A stretch of DNA of 64,000 bases from Devosia epidermidihirudinis (GCF_000971295.1 NZ_LANJ01000011.1:1-64000); one strand, 5' to 3'; shown: positions 17,710 through 29,120, numbered from the stretch's first letter. Notes: a model not told the origin generated them from the sequence alone. Translations and numbers: made by a program.

Positions 17710-19867
17710 GATGAGCGATTTCCCTGAAGCCGAAACCAGCGTTCCAGACGTAGAGGCATTGCGCAAAAGCCCTGCGCGCTTCGTCAATCGTGAAGTCAGC
17801 TGGCTGCAGTTCAACATGCGCGTGCTGGAAGAAGCCGGCAACGAACACCACCCGCTGCTGGAACGGCTGCGGTTTGTGTCGATCTCTGCCAACAATCTCG
17901 ATGAATTTTACATGGTGCGCGTCGCTGGCCTTAAGGGGCAGGTGCGGGCGGGCCTTGCCAAGCAGAGCGCCGATGGCCTGACGCCAGCCGAGCAGCTCGA
18001 GGAAATCGCGACGCTGGCTCAGCACCTGCAGCTGGAGCAGCAGGACCACTGGCAGAACCTGCGCGAAGAGCTGTTTGAGCAGAACGTGGTGATCCACGAG
18101 TCCGACGACCTGACGGCGGATCAGGTGAGCTATCTGTCCAAACTGTTCCGGGAAGAGATTTTCCCCGTTCTGACGCCGATTGCGGTCGATCCGGCGCATC
18201 CGTTCCCATTCATTCCCAATCTGGGTCTGGCACTGGCATTCGAGCTGCGCCGTCCGGATAATGACATACCGTTGACCGCGCTGGTGCGTATTCCGGGTAA
18301 TCTCGACCGCTTCATCAACCTGCCATCCGGACTGGTGTCCGAGGGGCGCAGCGAGGTTGTGACCATCGATACGCTGGTGAAGATCTTCTTCCACAAGATG
18401 TTCCCAGGCCACGAAGTGGTGGGCTCCGGTGCGTTCCGCGTGATCCGCGACAGCGAAATCGAAATTGACGACGAAGCCGCCGATCTCGTGGTGGAGTTTG
18501 AGTCCGCACTGCGCCAGCGCCGACGCGGGCAAGTGATCCGGCTTGAAATCGAAAGCTCGATGCCACGGGCGCTGAAGCGCCAGATCGGCGAACAGCTGGG
18601 CGTCAAGGAAGCCGACGTGTTCGAGGTGCCGGGGTTCCTGGGGCTGGCCGATGCGCGCAAGATTTGCGACGTCGAGCGCGCTGACCTCAAGTTCAAGCCC
18701 TATCACGCACGGTTCCCAGAGCGCATTCGCGACTACAATGGTGACAGCTTCGCGGCAATCCGCGCCAAGGACATTTTGGTCCACCACCCGTTCGAGAGCT
18801 TCGATGTGGTCGCGCAGTTCCTGATGCAGGCGGCGCGCGACCCTGACGTGGTGGCGATCAAGCAGACGCTCTATCGCACGTCGGCAGATAGCCCGATTAT
18901 CAAGGCGCTGGTGATGGCGGCCGAGGCCGGCAAGTCGGTGACCTGCCTTGTCGAGCTCAAGGCGCGCTTTGACGAAGAGGCCAATATCCGCTGGGCGCGC
19001 GATCTGGAGCGTGCTGGGGCGCAGGTTGTGTTCGGGTTCATCGAACTCAAGACGCACGCGAAACTGAGCCAGGTGGTGCGGCGCGAAAAGGGCAAGCTGG
19101 TCAGCTATTGCCATATCGGCACCGGCAATTATCACCCGATCACAGCCAAGATTTACACCGATCTGAGCTACTTCACGATCGACCCCTCGATCACACGCGA
19201 TGTGGCGCGGGTGTTTAACTTCATCACCGGCTATGCACGTCCGACGGAGCTTGAGACAATTGCGGTATCGCCAGTGAACCTGCGGGAAACGCTGATCCAC
19301 AATATCGAGCGCGAAATCGAGTTCTCGCGCAACGGCCAGCCGGCCAGCATCCTGCTCAAGATGAACTCGCTGGTGGACCCAGCGATCATCGATGCGCTGT
19401 ATGACGCCAGCCAGGCGGGCGTGAAGGTTGATCTGATCGTGCGCGGCATTTGCTGCCTGCGGCCCGGTATTCCGGGTTTCTCTGACAATATTCGCGTTAA
19501 ATCGGTGGTCGGCCGGTTCCTCGAGCACAGCCGTATTTATTGCTTCGGCAATGGCGAAGTGATGCCAAGTCCACGGGCAAAGGTGTATATTTCCTCGGCA
19601 GATCTGATGGGGCGTAACCTTGATGGTCGCGTGGAAGTCATGGTGCCAATTCTCAACAAGACCGTGCACAAGCAGATTTTGGATGTGATTTTGGTTGCCT
19701 ATCTGCGAGACAACCAGCAGAGCTGGGAAGTGCTGCCTGATGGTAGCTCGCATCGTGTGCGCACCAGCGAGGGCGAAGAGCCGTTCAATGCGCATGACTA
19801 CTTCATGACCAATCCGTCACTGTCGGGCCGCGGCAGCGCCGGCACGGTCGAAGGTGACGAGGCCTAG
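17702..19867 (+). CDS. ppk: Polyphosphate kinase 1
   Basis: Makes polyphosphate reversibly from ATP. 721 aa, usual PPK1 length. It has the N-domain [36 protein letters not shown], and the phospholipase-D-like halves with [14 protein letters not shown] (autophosphorylated His) and the H-x-K-related [11 protein letters not shown] near the C-terminus. The start at ATG 17702 overlaps the hdaA stop; ATG 17711 is possible. It forms an operon with ppx 2 bp downstream, pairing synthesis and breakdown of the polymer. Confidence 0.96.
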   Translation: MNEMSDFPEAETSVPDVEALRKSPARFVNREVSWLQFNMRVLEEAGNEHHPLLERLRFVSISANNLDEFYMVRVAGLKGQVRAGLAKQSADGLTPAEQLEEIATLAQHLQLEQQDHWQNLREELFEQNVVIHESDDLTADQVSYLSKLFREEIFPVLTPIAVDPAHPFPFIPNLGLALAFELRRPDNDIPLTALVRIPGNLDRFINLPSGLVSEGRSEVVTIDTLVKIFFHKMFPGHEVVGSGAFRVIRDSEIEIDDEAADLVVEFESALRQRRRGQVIRLEIESSMPRALKRQIGEQLGVKEADVFEVPGFLGLADARKICDVERADLKFKPYHARFPERIRDYNGDSFAAIRAKDILVHHPFESFDVVAQFLMQAARDPDVVAIKQTLYRTSADSPIIKALVMAAEAGKSVTCLVELKARFDEEANIRWARDLERAGAQVVFGFIELKTHAKLSQVVRREKGKLVSYCHIGTGNYHPITAKIYTDLSYFTIDPSITRDVARVFNFITGYARPTELETIAVSPVNLRETLIHNIEREIEFSRNGQPASILLKMNSLVDPAIIDALYDASQAGVKVDLIVRGICCLRPGIPGFSDNIRVKSVVGRFLEHSRIYCFGNGEVMPSPRAKVYISSADLMGRNLDGRVEVMVPILNKTVHKQILDVILVAYLRDNQQSWEVLPDGSSHRVRTSEGEEPFNAHDYFMTNPSLSGRGSAGTVEGDEA

Positions 19868-19869
19868 GC

Positions 19870-21405
19870 TTGAACGAATTCTGGGGCGTGGACGCCGATC
19901 CGACCGCACAGGGACGCATCAAGGGCGCAAAGCCTGTCGCTGTGCTCGATATCGGCTCAAACTCGGTGCGACTGGTTGTCTACGAGCGTCACGCACGGGC
20001 ACTAACGCCTCTCTATAACGAAAAGTCCGCCTGCGCCCTCGGGCGCGGGGTTGGGCAGACGGGACGTTTGGCAGACGCCAACGTTGCGCAGGCCCTTAAT
20101 GCCATCAAGCGGTTTGCGTTGGTGGCGCGCATGATGCGGGTGGGCAAGGTCTACGTGCTGGCCACCTCTGCGGTGCGCGACGCAGCCAATCGCAATGAAT
20201 TTGTCGACGCAGTCGAGGCAATCATGGGCCACAAGGTCCGGGTGCTATCCGGCGAAGAAGAAGCGCACTTTGCGGCGCTGGGCGTTGTTGCCGGTATTCC
20301 TGAATTCAATGGCATTGTGGGTGATCTGGGTGGCGGCAGCCTTGAGCTGTCGACGATCCTGGATGGGCACGACACCAATGGGCAGTCGTTCGAGCTGGGC
20401 GTGATCCGGCTGCAGGACGACAGCAATGGATCGGCCGTGCGGGCCGCAGCGATCGTGCGTGAGCGGCTGGACCAGACGTCGCTGGTCGAAGTGGCGCAGG
20501 GCGGCTCCTTCGCCGCCATCGGTGGCACCTGGCGCTCGCTTGCCAAGCTCCACCAGATGGAGCGCGGCTATCCCCTGCATATGGTGCAGAATTATGTGGT
20601 GTCCGCCGACGACATGATCGCGTTTTGCGCGGAGATCGTCGGTGCGAGCTCGCTCAAGAGCTACTCCGGCGCCAGCTCGGTCAGTTCATCGCGACGGGAG
20701 CTGGTGCCGTTTGGCGCGGCGGTTTTGAGCGAAGTGCTGAAATGCGGCAAGTTCGCCAATGTGGTGTTCTCGGCGCTCGGCGTGCGCGAAGGCTTTCTGT
20801 TTGGATTGCTGGATGATGACGAGAAGGCCATCGATCCGCTGATCCAGTGTGCGGAAGAGTTGTCGGTGTTGCGGTCGCGCTCGCCCGCCCATGCCAGCGA
20901 TCTGATTGGTTTCACCGGGCAGTTTCTGGCCGCGGCAGGTGGCGTCGAGACGGTTGAGCAATCGCGGTTGCGGATCGTGTCCTGCCTGTTGGCCGATATC
21001 GGCTGGCGGGCTCACCCGGACTATCGTGGGCCACAGAGCGTTGATTCCGTGGCCTATGGCTCGATGAGTGGCGTGGACCATGCCGGGCGGGCGTTTCTGG
21101 CGCAGGTGATTGCCATTCGCTATGGCGGGCTCAAAAGCAAGGCGGCAGCGCCGGTGAGCAAGCTCAGTGGACCGGAAATGACTGCGCGGGCCCGGTTGAT
21201 AGGGGCGCTGTTCCGGGTGGCCTATCCAATGACGGCCGCCATGCCGGGAATTCTGCCGCGCATTCGCTTTGAGGTGAATGGCAATCAGTTGGCCCTCGTT
21301 CTGCCGGGTGATCTGGCGTTTCTCAATGGCGAGCATTTGCAGGGGCGGCTGGATCAGTTCGCCAGCGTTGCAGGCTACAAAAATGCCAAGGTGCGGGTCG
21401 ACTAA
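19870..21405 (+). CDS. ppx: Exopolyphosphatase (Ppx/GppA family)
   Basis: Hydrolyses terminal phosphate from polyphosphate, and possibly pppGpp. 511 aa. The ASKHA-fold phosphate motifs are visible: VLDIGSNSVRLVVYE (about residues 25-39) and VGDLGGGSLELS (about 150-161), with the catalytic Glu region LSGEEEAHFA. The C-terminal 200 residues resemble the helical HD-like extension of long Ppx proteins. The start is TTG 19870, 2 bp after the ppk stop, so the two are co-transcribed. Confidence 0.93.
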   Translation: MNEFWGVDADPTAQGRIKGAKPVAVLDIGSNSVRLVVYERHARALTPLYNEKSACALGRGVGQTGRLADANVAQALNAIKRFALVARMMRVGKVYVLATSAVRDAANRNEFVDAVEAIMGHKVRVLSGEEEAHFAALGVVAGIPEFNGIVGDLGGGSLELSTILDGHDTNGQSFELGVIRLQDDSNGSAVRAAAIVRERLDQTSLVEVAQGGSFAAIGGTWRSLAKLHQMERGYPLHMVQNYVVSADDMIAFCAEIVGASSLKSYSGASSVSSSRRELVPFGAAVLSEVLKCGKFANVVFSALGVREGFLFGLLDDDEKAIDPLIQCAEELSVLRSRSPAHASDLIGFTGQFLAAAGGVETVEQSRLRIVSCLLADIGWRAHPDYRGPQSVDSVAYGSMSGVDHAGRAFLAQVIAIRYGGLKSKAAAPVSKLSGPEMTARARLIGALFRVAYPMTAAMPGILPRIRFEVNGNQLALVLPGDLAFLNGEHLQGRLDQFASVAGYKNAKVRVD

Positions 21406-21423
21406 GGTCCCCGCGCAAAAAAA

Positions 21424-21446
21424 GCCCCCGGATGATGTCCGAGGGC
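21424..21446. terminator. Bidirectional terminator between ppx and rnd
   Basis: Stem GCCCCCGGA / TCCGAGGGC with one mismatch. It is preceded by A7 (a T-run for the minus-strand rnd) and followed by GTCTTTT (plus strand, ppx). It sits between two convergent stops. Confidence 0.82.
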
Positions 21447-21467
21447 GTCTTTTGCATTTCAGAAGAC

Positions 21468-22637
21468 TTATTCGGCCGGGTGGTTTTCCGCGACCGCGAA
21501 CTCGATGACGCCCTTGCGGGTCGCCACGAGGCCGATACGGCCGTGTTTGATGTCGAGGGCCTTTTCGCCAAACAACTTGCGACGCCAGCCTTTGAGGGCA
21601 GGGACATCGGCATCGTCATCGAGCACCAGGGCGTCGATCTCGTCCGAGGTGGCGATGATGCGGGCGGCGACGCCATGCTGCTCGGCAACAGACTTGAGCA
21701 GGACGCGCACGAGATCACCAACAGCACCCTTGGGCGACGGGCCCCGATAGCGCTCGGGCATGTCGGGCAGCTCGGCCTTGGTCAGGGCCTCGACGTCCTT
21801 GAGGATCGCGATGATTTCGGCGGCGGCGCTGCTGCGGCCAAATCCACGGGGCACGGCGCGGAGCTTCTCGAAGGCATCGGCTGTCAGCGGGCGCTGTTGG
21901 GCCAGCTCGAACAGAACATCGTCCTTAAGGACGCGGCTGCGCGGCTGATCGCCATCCTGCGCGCGACGCTCGCGCCACTCGGCCAGTTTCTTCATCGCCG
22001 CGAGATCACGCGGGCGATTGATCTTCAACTTGAGGCGTTCCCAGGCCTGCTCGGGCTGGACGACATAGGTATCGATGCTGCGCAGCACGCCCAGCTCATC
22101 CTCAACCCAGTCCCAACGTTTGGTGGCATCGACCTGCTTGCGGAGTTCGACATAGATGTCGCGCAGATGGGTCACGTCGGCCAAGGCGTAAAGGCGCTGC
22201 TTTTCGGTGAGCGGGCGGGCCGACCAATCTGTAAAGCGGCTGGACTTGTCGAGTTCGACATTGGTGATCGAGCGGACAAGATTGTCATAGGACACGCTGT
22301 CGCCGAAGCCGCAGACGCTGGCGGCAATCTGGGTGTCGAAGATATTGACCGGCACTTTGCCTGTCAGCTTGACGAAGATTTCGATGTCCTGCCGGGCGGC
22401 GTGGAACACCTTGGTGACATTGGGGTTGGCCAGAAGCACAAAGAATGGCGACAGATCAAGGCCAGGCGCCAGCGGATCGATCAGTACCGCCTCGTCATTG
22501 GTCGCCGCCTGAATAAGACACAGCTTGGGCCAGTACGTGGTTTCGCGAAGGAACTCGGTATCGACAGTAACGAAATCGAACTTTGCAGCGCGCTCGCAAA
22601 AAGCAGCGAGTACGTCTGTGGAAACTATGAGGTCCAT
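21468..22637 (-). CDS. rnd: Ribonuclease D
   Basis: 3'-5' exoribonuclease that trims tRNA precursors. 389 aa. The DEDDy exonuclease domain starts at VTVDTEFLRETTYWPKLC (Asp-x-Glu, about residues 20-37), followed by FHAARQDIEIF (third acidic residue) and the YALADVTHLRDIY (Asp and Tyr) block. An HRDC domain follows (about 205-285). I chose ATG 22637; the longer in-frame start at 22742 adds residues unlike the family. It diverges from aspS with a 189-bp gap. Confidence 0.94.
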   Translation of the reverse strand: MDLIVSTDVLAAFCERAAKFDFVTVDTEFLRETTYWPKLCLIQAATNDEAVLIDPLAPGLDLSPFFVLLANPNVTKVFHAARQDIEIFVKLTGKVPVNIFDTQIAASVCGFGDSVSYDNLVRSITNVELDKSSRFTDWSARPLTEKQRLYALADVTHLRDIYVELRKQVDATKRWDWVEDELGVLRSIDTYVVQPEQAWERLKLKINRPRDLAAMKKLAEWRERRAQDGDQPRSRVLKDDVLFELAQQRPLTADAFEKLRAVPRGFGRSSAAAEIIAILKDVEALTKAELPDMPERYRGPSPKGAVGDLVRVLLKSVAEQHGVAARIIATSDEIDALVLDDDADVPALKGWRRKLFGEKALDIKHGRIGLVATRKGVIEFAVAENHPAE

Positions 22638-22826
22638 ACCGGAGTCCGTCTTATAAAAGTCAACATTGTTCCTAGCAGGTGGAACACGTTCACTCCAGAA
22701 CGGATTTGTTGAGCGGCGCTGTGTGGTTAGCCTTCGTGGCACCGGATAGGGCGTTCAACTTGACAAGCGGGGGCTCACATGCGCTTTTCCCGCCCAAGAT
22801 TCCGGCCTTTTTTCAGAGTTCCGACC

Positions 22827-24620
22827 ATGACCACACATCGCTATCGCTCGCACACTTGCGGGGCGCTGACCGCCACGAACGCCGGTGAAACCGTCCGCCT
22901 CAGCGGCTGGGTGCATCGCATTCGTGACCATGGCGGCCTGTTGTTCATCGATCTGCGCGACCATTACGGCCTGACGCAGGCTGTTATCGACCCTGATTCT
23001 CCTGCATTCGCGGCAGCCGAAAAGGTGCGCTCTGAATGGGTTATCCGTATCGACGGCGAAGTGAAGCTGCGCGATGCAGCTGCCGTGAACACCAACCTGC
23101 CAACCGGCGCGGTTGAAGTGTTCATCCGCGAAATCGAAGTGCTGTCCGCAGCCAAGGAACTGCCGCTGCCTGTGTTTGGCGAGCAGGACTATCCTGAAGA
23201 TGTGCGTCTGAAGTACCGCTTCATCGACCTGCGCCGCGAAAAGCTTCATGCCAACATCGTGAAGCGCACCAAGATCATCTCGGCGATGCGCAACAGCATG
23301 GCCGACGTGGGCTTCGCGGAATACTCGACGCCTATCCTGACGGCATCATCGCCAGAAGGCGCGCGCGACTTCCTCGTGCCAAGCCGCATCCACCCCGGCA
23401 AGTTCTTCGCGCTGCCGCAGGCGCCGCAGCAGTACAAGCAGCTGCTGATGGTGGCGGGCTTTGACCGCTACTTCCAGATCGCGCCTTGCTTCCGCGACGA
23501 AGATCCCCGCGCTGACCGTCTGCCGGGCGAATTCTACCAGCTCGACCTGGAGATGAGCTTCGTCACGCAGGAAGAAATCTGGGACACGATGACCCCAGTG
23601 ATCTCCGATATTTTCGAGAAGTTTGCCGACGGCAAGCGCGTGAACAGGGAATGGCCGCGCATTCCTTATGATACCGCGATCCGCAAGTATGGTTCGGACA
23701 AGCCCGACCTGCGCAACCCGATCGAAATGGTCGCCGTGACCGAGCATTTCGCCGGTTCGGGCTTCAAGGTCTTCGCAAACCAGATCGAAGCAGACGCCAA
23801 GGTTGAAGTCTGGGCTATCCCAGCCAAGAACAAGGCCGGCGCCGAGCCAATCGGCCGCGCGTTCTGCGATCGCATGAATGCGTGGGCGCAGGGCGAAGGC
23901 CAGCCAGGCCTTGGCTACATCTTCTTCAAGGACGGGCAGGGCTCCGGCCCAATCGCCAAGAACATCGGCGAAGAGCGCACGGCTGCGCTCAAGGCTCAGC
24001 TGGGTCTTGATGACGGCGACGCCGTGTTCTTCGTCTGCGGCCACCCGAACAAGTTCTACAAGTTCGCTGGCGAAGCGCGCACCAAGGCTGGCACCGATCT
24101 CGACCTGGTCGATACCGAACAGTTTGCACTGTGCTGGATCGTCGACTTCCCATTCTACGAGTGGAGCGAAGAAGAGAAGCGGGTGGACTTTGCCCACAAC
24201 CCGTTCTCCATGCCACAGGGCGGCATCGACGCGCTGAACAGCCAGGATCCACTGACGATCAAGGCCTACCAGTATGACGCCGTCTGCAACGGCTTCGAAA
24301 TCGCCTCCGGCTCGATCCGTAACCAGCTGCCTGACACGATGGTCAAGGCGTTCGAGCTGACCGGCAAGACCCGCGACGAGGTCGAGGAGCAGTTCGGTGG
24401 CCTCTACCGTGCGTTCCAGTATGGCGCGCCTCCACACGGCGGCGCTGCATTCGGTGTGGACCGTATCGTGATGCTGCTCTGCGGCGTGCAGAACCTGCGC
24501 GAGATCACCGCGTTCCCAATGAATCAGCAGGCCGAAGACCTGCTGATGGGCGCGCCGGCTCCGGCTTCGGCCAAGCAGCTGCGTGAACTGAGCCTGCGCA
24601 CGAGCGTTCAGGAGAAGTAA
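22827..24620 (+). CDS. aspS: Aspartate--tRNA ligase (bacterial type)
   Basis: Class II synthetase of 597 aa with an N-terminal OB-fold anticodon domain ([23 protein letters not shown] shows the start), class II motifs (motif 2 around [19 protein letters not shown], motif 3 [12 protein letters not shown]) and the bacterial GAD insertion. With gatCAB in the same window, this enzyme may be non-discriminating and also charge tRNA-Asn; that is inference, since I cannot see whether asnS exists. Start ATG 22827. A terminator follows. Confidence 0.97.
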   Translation: MTTHRYRSHTCGALTATNAGETVRLSGWVHRIRDHGGLLFIDLRDHYGLTQAVIDPDSPAFAAAEKVRSEWVIRIDGEVKLRDAAAVNTNLPTGAVEVFIREIEVLSAAKELPLPVFGEQDYPEDVRLKYRFIDLRREKLHANIVKRTKIISAMRNSMADVGFAEYSTPILTASSPEGARDFLVPSRIHPGKFFALPQAPQQYKQLLMVAGFDRYFQIAPCFRDEDPRADRLPGEFYQLDLEMSFVTQEEIWDTMTPVISDIFEKFADGKRVNREWPRIPYDTAIRKYGSDKPDLRNPIEMVAVTEHFAGSGFKVFANQIEADAKVEVWAIPAKNKAGAEPIGRAFCDRMNAWAQGEGQPGLGYIFFKDGQGSGPIAKNIGEERTAALKAQLGLDDGDAVFFVCGHPNKFYKFAGEARTKAGTDLDLVDTEQFALCWIVDFPFYEWSEEEKRVDFAHNPFSMPQGGIDALNSQDPLTIKAYQYDAVCNGFEIASGSIRNQLPDTMVKAFELTGKTRDEVEEQFGGLYRAFQYGAPPHGGAAFGVDRIVMLLCGVQNLREITAFPMNQQAEDLLMGAPAPASAKQLRELSLRTSVQEK

Positions 24621-24643
24621 TCGGCCTTGCCGATTTGAGTCTT

Positions 24644-24667
24644 AGGCCTCCGCTTCCGCGGGGGCCT
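24644..24667 (+). terminator. Intrinsic terminator of aspS
   Basis: AGGCCTCCGC / GCGGGGGCCT stem with one G-T pair, loop TTCC, followed by T5. Confidence 0.88.
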
Positions 24668-24702
24668 TTTTGTTTGGCTGGGCCAATTATGGTTTCCACT
24701 CG

Positions 24703-24727
24703 TTAATCAGCATTAATAGTCCGTTAA
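24703..24727. promoter_or_regulatory. CtrA-type binding site upstream of the EAL gene
   Basis: TTAA at 24713-24716 and at 24724-24727 are spaced by exactly 7 bases (TAGTCCG), giving the full TTAA-N7-TTAA recognition pattern of the alphaproteobacterial cell-cycle regulator CtrA. A third TTAA at 24703 adds an N6 variant. The site ends 50 bp before the EAL start codon. CtrA binding is inferred from the motif only. Confidence 0.6.
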
Positions 24728-24777
24728 AGGCTGATTGATACCCAAGGTGTGTTGAAGGGGCCTTTGGGATTCGATCA

Positions 24778-26379
24778 TTGAAGTCGCGGTACTCCCATTT
24801 CTTTGTACTGCTGGGCGCCATTCTGGCGTTCATGCCTATTTTTGCGGTCGATTACGCCCTCAACGCTTACGTTCGCGTGCGCGAAAAAGTCGTTATTCAA
24901 CAGTCTGTTGATGCAATTTCCTCACAGATTGAAATCGGTGTATCGGACGCAATTCTGACGCTGCGGCGCATCCTTGCGGACAGCCCTTCGCTTTGTACTT
25001 CGACCTTTGTCGCAAACGTCCAGCGCGAGATCGAATCCAGTATCAATGTGAGACAGGTGCTCGTCGAGAACGCGGATGGCGTTCAATATTGCGACGCATT
25101 CGGTCGGAACGTTGCCTATTCGCCGATGTCGCAGAACCTGCCGATTGTCGGGTTTACCGAGACGCTGACAGTGGTGAAGCTGGGCGAGATGGACATGCCG
25201 GCGCTGAAGATCACCCAGGCGTTTGGGGAAACTCGGCGGGTGTCGGTTTTCATGCCGCTGCTGGGACAATCTGAGCGCGCGCTTGCCGGCAGCCTGCCGA
25301 GTTCATCGATGGTCCGGGTGGTGCTGGCGAATGGCGCTTCGCTGCTGACCATTGGTGATAGCACCTCCTTCGACAACCGCGGATCGAGCACCGAATTTCT
25401 GGCTGCTGTGAGCTTTGCCGGGGAAATGCCGATCAAGGTCGAGTCGGCTGTGCCCTTTGCCATGGCGCGGGCCGGATATGGCGACCTCGACACCGCCTTC
25501 ACCATTGTGGCGAGCCTGTTTGGTGGTGGCTTCCTGATTTTCCTGCTGAATTTCGTACGGCGTTCGCGGGTGCCGGCATTCGATCTGGAACGCGCGATTT
25601 CACGCGGCGAGATCAAGCCGTACTACCAACCGGTGATCAACCTGCGCACGGGCGAGTTGACGGGCTGCGAAGTGCTGTGCCGCTGGGAGAAACGAAACGG
25701 GCAGGTGGTTTCGCCTGGCGCCTTCATCGACTATGCGGAAGTGACGGGCCTGGCCATTCCGATGACGCTGTCGTTGATGCAGCAGGTCAAATACGATCTG
25801 GGCGATCTGTGCCAGATGATGCCGGACCTCAAAATCTCCATCAATCTGTTCGAAGGGCACTTCCGCGACGCCAGCATCATCGATGACGTGACGGCGATTT
25901 TTGGCGGCTCCAAGATCAATCTGCGCCAGCTGGTGTTTGAGATTACCGAACGTCACCCGCTGGGAAATTCGGCTGTGGCGACAAGCGTTATCGCGGGTCT
26001 GCACGCGCTGGGTTGCAGGTTGGCGCTCGACGATGCGGGCACTGGTCACTCAAACCTCGCCTATATCGGCACGCTCGGCGTCGACATCATCAAGATCGAC
26101 CGCATCTTCATCGATATGGTCAAGCCGGGCACGACTCAGGTTCCTGTGCTTGATGGGCTGATCACCATGGCGCGTGAACTGGATTGCGAGATCGTGGCGG
26201 AAGGCGTGGAAACGGAGGAGCAGGCGCTGTATCTTCGTTCGCGCGGCGTCATTCAGGCTCAGGGGTTCATTTTTGCACCAGCGCTGAAAGTGGCGGCATT
26301 CCGCGAACTGGCGACGGCACTGCACGCAACGCAAACACCCCGTCGCCGCATCGAACAGGTCGTGACCGGTGCCGCATAA
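24778..26379 (+). CDS. CSS-motif EAL domain cyclic-di-GMP phosphodiesterase
   Basis: Inner-membrane protein of 533 aa that probably hydrolyses c-di-GMP. An N-terminal helix (7-28), a periplasmic CSS-type domain (about 30-240, with conserved Cys near 77 and 101), a second helix (about 241-262), then a cytoplasmic EAL domain (about 275-515). Catalytic positions are present: EVL in the EAL position, the N of ISINLF, ITER, the DDAG pair, the Lys of IIKIDR, EGVET and QGF. The related PdeC family senses envelope redox through the CSS cysteines. The start is TTG. A CtrA-type site lies just upstream. Confidence 0.88.
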   Translation: MKSRYSHFFVLLGAILAFMPIFAVDYALNAYVRVREKVVIQQSVDAISSQIEIGVSDAILTLRRILADSPSLCTSTFVANVQREIESSINVRQVLVENADGVQYCDAFGRNVAYSPMSQNLPIVGFTETLTVVKLGEMDMPALKITQAFGETRRVSVFMPLLGQSERALAGSLPSSSMVRVVLANGASLLTIGDSTSFDNRGSSTEFLAAVSFAGEMPIKVESAVPFAMARAGYGDLDTAFTIVASLFGGGFLIFLLNFVRRSRVPAFDLERAISRGEIKPYYQPVINLRTGELTGCEVLCRWEKRNGQVVSPGAFIDYAEVTGLAIPMTLSLMQQVKYDLGDLCQMMPDLKISINLFEGHFRDASIIDDVTAIFGGSKINLRQLVFEITERHPLGNSAVATSVIAGLHALGCRLALDDAGTGHSNLAYIGTLGVDIIKIDRIFIDMVKPGTTQVPVLDGLITMARELDCEIVAEGVETEEQALYLRSRGVIQAQGFIFAPALKVAAFRELATALHATQTPRRRIEQVVTGAA

Positions 26380-26521
26380 GGTGCCATGGTCTTTAGTTGC
26401 AGAGTTGCACTGACATAAGCCCTTTTAATCGCTGAAATTTGGTGGCACGAACGCAGGCTTGCTGCCCTTGTTTGACCACAAGTTCAGGGGATGTGCAGGC
26501 GGGCCGTAAGGAGGGTTGCAA

Positions 26522-28807
26522 GTGTCGACTGATGTGAACGAACAGCGCAAAGCGCTACGGGAAGCTGCGCTACATTTTCACGAGTTCCCCAAGCCCGGCA
26601 AACTCGAAATTCAGGCGACCAAGCCATTGGGCAACCAGCGTGATCTGGCACTTGCCTATTCGCCCGGCGTCGCTGCGCCCTGCGAAGAAATCGCGGCTAA
26701 TCCCGACTCGGTTGCGAAGTACACCTCTCGCCAGAACCTGGTTGCGGTGATCTCGAACGGCACGGCCGTTCTGGGGTTGGGCAATATCGGTGCACTTGCG
26801 TCCAAGCCGGTGATGGAAGGCAAGGCGGTTCTGTTCAAGAAGTTCGCCGGGATCGACGTGTTCGACCTGGAAATCGACGAGTTGGACCCCAAGAAATTCG
26901 TCGATGCCGTGGCGCCCCTGTGGCCGACCTTTGGTGGCATCAACCTTGAAGATATCCGCGCGCCCGATTGCTTTGAGATCGAAGAGGCGCTGCGCGAGCG
27001 GATGCCGATTCCAGTGTTCCACGACGACCAGCACGGCACGGCAATCATCGTCGGTGCAGCGGTGCTCAATGGGCTGGAGCTCAAGGGCAAGAAGATCGAG
27101 GACGTGAAGATCTGCGCATCCGGTGCGGGTGCAGCGGCGATTGCGTGCCTCAACGTGCTGGTGGCGCTTGGCGCCAAGCATGAGAACATCTGGGTGGCCG
27201 ACAAGGACGGTCTGGTTACCCACAAGCGCAACGACGTGAACGACAAGTGGCGCGGCCAGTTCCGCCGCACCAGCGACGCGACGACGCTGGCGGAAGTCAT
27301 CGAGGGCGCGGACATTTTCCTGGGCCTGTCGGCTGCAGGGGCACTCAAGCCCGAAATGCTGGCCAAGATGGCACCCAAGCCGCTGATTCTGGCGCTGGCT
27401 AACCCCAACCCTGAAATCACGCCTGAATTGGCCAAGGAGACCCGTCCAGACGCCATGGTGTGTACCGGGCGCTCGGACTACCCGAACCAGGTCAACAACG
27501 TTCTGTGCTTCCCGTTCATCTTCCGTGGAGCGCTCGACGTGGCCGCGACTACGATCAACGAAGAGATGAAGCTGGCAGCGGTGCGCGCCATTGCACGCCT
27601 GGCGCATGAACCCGGCCTGGAAAGCTCGCCATCGGGCGCGCCGGCTGTTTTCGGGGCTGACCACATCATTCCCAATCCCTTCGATCAGCGGCTGATTTTG
27701 CGCATTGCGCCGGCAGTGGCGCGGGCAGCGATGGAATCTGGCGTGGCCAAGAAGCCGATCACCGATTGGCCGGCCTATATGGATAGCCTTAACCGCTTCG
27801 TGTTCCGCTCGGGCCTCGTGATGAAGCCAATCATCGATCGGGCGCAGGGCCAGAACAAGCGCATCGCCTTTGCGGACGGCGAAGATGAACGCGTGCTGCG
27901 CGCAACGCAGGTTCTGCTGGAAGAACGTATCGCCAAGGCGATCCTTATCGGGCGTCCATCGGTGATCGAATCGCGCATTGAGCGCTTTGGTCTGAGCCTG
28001 CGGCCGGGCATCGACTTCGAGGTGGTGAACCCCGAGGACGATCCACGCTACCGCGACTATGTGAGCCTGTTCCACTCGCTGGTGGGCCGCGATGGCGTGA
28101 CGCCGGATACGGCGCGGCAGGTGGTGCGTACCAATACGACGGTGATTGGTGCGCTGGCTGTGAAGCGCGGTGAGGCGGACGCGCTGATCTGCGGGTTGCA
28201 GGGGCGCTTCATCAAGCACGTCCGAGACATCCGCTCGGTCATCGGGCTGCAGGAGGGCGTGACCGATGTGTCGGCGCTCTCGATGCTGATCATGCCGCGC
28301 GGTGCGTTTTTCCTGGCTGACACCTATGTCAATCCGGACCCGACTGCCGAAGAGATCGTGGAAATTGCGCTGCAGGCACGGAGCCACCTCAAGCGCTTCA
28401 ATATTGAAGCCAAGGTGGCGCTGCTGAGCTATTCGAACTTCGGTTCGCGCGATGGCGAGAGCGCCTACAAAATGCGCGAGGCCTATAACAAGCTGAAGGT
28501 GATCGCGCCCGAGCTGATCGTTGAAGGTGAAATGCAGGGCGATCTGGCGCTGAACCAAGGCCTGCGCGAGCGCTATATCCCAGACAGCGTGCTGGGCGGC
28601 GAAGCCAACCTGCTGATCTTCCCAAATCTGGACGCGGCAAACCTGTCGATGACACTGCTCAAGGAAATGAACAACGCCCTGTCGGTTGGTCCAATCCTGA
28701 TGGGGCCACGTTCGCCTGCGCATATTCTGGCGCCGTCGACGACCAGCCGCGGAATCGTCAACATGGCTGCGATTGCGGCCAATGAATCGATTGGTTCGGA
28801 AGCATGA
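26522..28807 (+). CDS. maeB: NADP-dependent malic enzyme with C-terminal phosphotransacetylase-like domain
   Basis: Decarboxylates malate to pyruvate, yielding NADPH. 761 aa: malic-enzyme part (about residues 1-430, with [31 protein letters not shown], and the NADP-site [14 protein letters not shown]) and a C-terminal Pta-like domain (about 435-755) regulatory in known relatives. GTG 26522 is preferred because a strong AAGGAGGG sits 7 bp upstream; the in-frame TTG at 26516 is too close to it. The stop overlaps the following Dabb gene. Confidence 0.94.
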   Translation: MSTDVNEQRKALREAALHFHEFPKPGKLEIQATKPLGNQRDLALAYSPGVAAPCEEIAANPDSVAKYTSRQNLVAVISNGTAVLGLGNIGALASKPVMEGKAVLFKKFAGIDVFDLEIDELDPKKFVDAVAPLWPTFGGINLEDIRAPDCFEIEEALRERMPIPVFHDDQHGTAIIVGAAVLNGLELKGKKIEDVKICASGAGAAAIACLNVLVALGAKHENIWVADKDGLVTHKRNDVNDKWRGQFRRTSDATTLAEVIEGADIFLGLSAAGALKPEMLAKMAPKPLILALANPNPEITPELAKETRPDAMVCTGRSDYPNQVNNVLCFPFIFRGALDVAATTINEEMKLAAVRAIARLAHEPGLESSPSGAPAVFGADHIIPNPFDQRLILRIAPAVARAAMESGVAKKPITDWPAYMDSLNRFVFRSGLVMKPIIDRAQGQNKRIAFADGEDERVLRATQVLLEERIAKAILIGRPSVIESRIERFGLSLRPGIDFEVVNPEDDPRYRDYVSLFHSLVGRDGVTPDTARQVVRTNTTVIGALAVKRGEADALICGLQGRFIKHVRDIRSVIGLQEGVTDVSALSMLIMPRGAFFLADTYVNPDPTAEEIVEIALQARSHLKRFNIEAKVALLSYSNFGSRDGESAYKMREAYNKLKVIAPELIVEGEMQGDLALNQGLRERYIPDSVLGGEANLLIFPNLDAANLSMTLLKEMNNALSVGPILMGPRSPAHILAPSTTSRGIVNMAAIAANESIGSEA

Positions 28808-29094
28808 TCCGGCACAGTGTGATCTTCACTCTCAAGCACGCGGCTGGCTCCGACGAGGAGCTGGCTTTCCTGCGAGACGCCAAGATTTTGGCCGATATTC
28901 CGGGCGTGGAGAAGTTCGAGCAGCTGCGGCAGGTAAGCGCGAAGAACGACTACGCGTTCGGCTTCTCGATGGAGTTTGCCGATCAGGACGCTTACGCGGC
29001 CTACGACGCGCATCCCTATCACGTCTCGTTTGTGCGGGATCGCTGGGTGCCGGAAGTCGAGCGGTTTCTCGAGATCGATTATGTGCTGATTTAG
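28804..29094 (+). CDS. Dabb (stress-responsive A/B barrel) domain protein
   Basis: 96 aa, a single ferredoxin-like Dabb barrel. It has the N-terminal [10 protein letters not shown] strand, the middle YAFGFSMEFADQDAYAAYDAHPYH and the terminal strand VERFLEIDYV, matching the family. Function in bacteria is largely unknown; related barrels bind or cyclise small molecules. ATG overlaps the maeB stop (ATGA), so the two are co-translated. A terminator follows. Confidence 0.85.
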   Translation: MIRHSVIFTLKHAAGSDEELAFLRDAKILADIPGVEKFEQLRQVSAKNDYAFGFSMEFADQDAYAAYDAHPYHVSFVRDRWVPEVERFLEIDYVLI

Positions 29095-29120
29095 GCGATC
29101 GTAATGGCGCTGAGATTTGC

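Noticed and set aside
17615..19795. 726-codon open frame antisense to ppk
   Set aside because: GC-rich codon structure keeps the opposite strand open. The protein is rich in His, Arg and Gln with no domain, while ppk on the other strand has all its motifs.
26570..28723. 717-codon open frame antisense to maeB
   Set aside because: Same shadow effect; the malic enzyme is fully supported on the plus strand.
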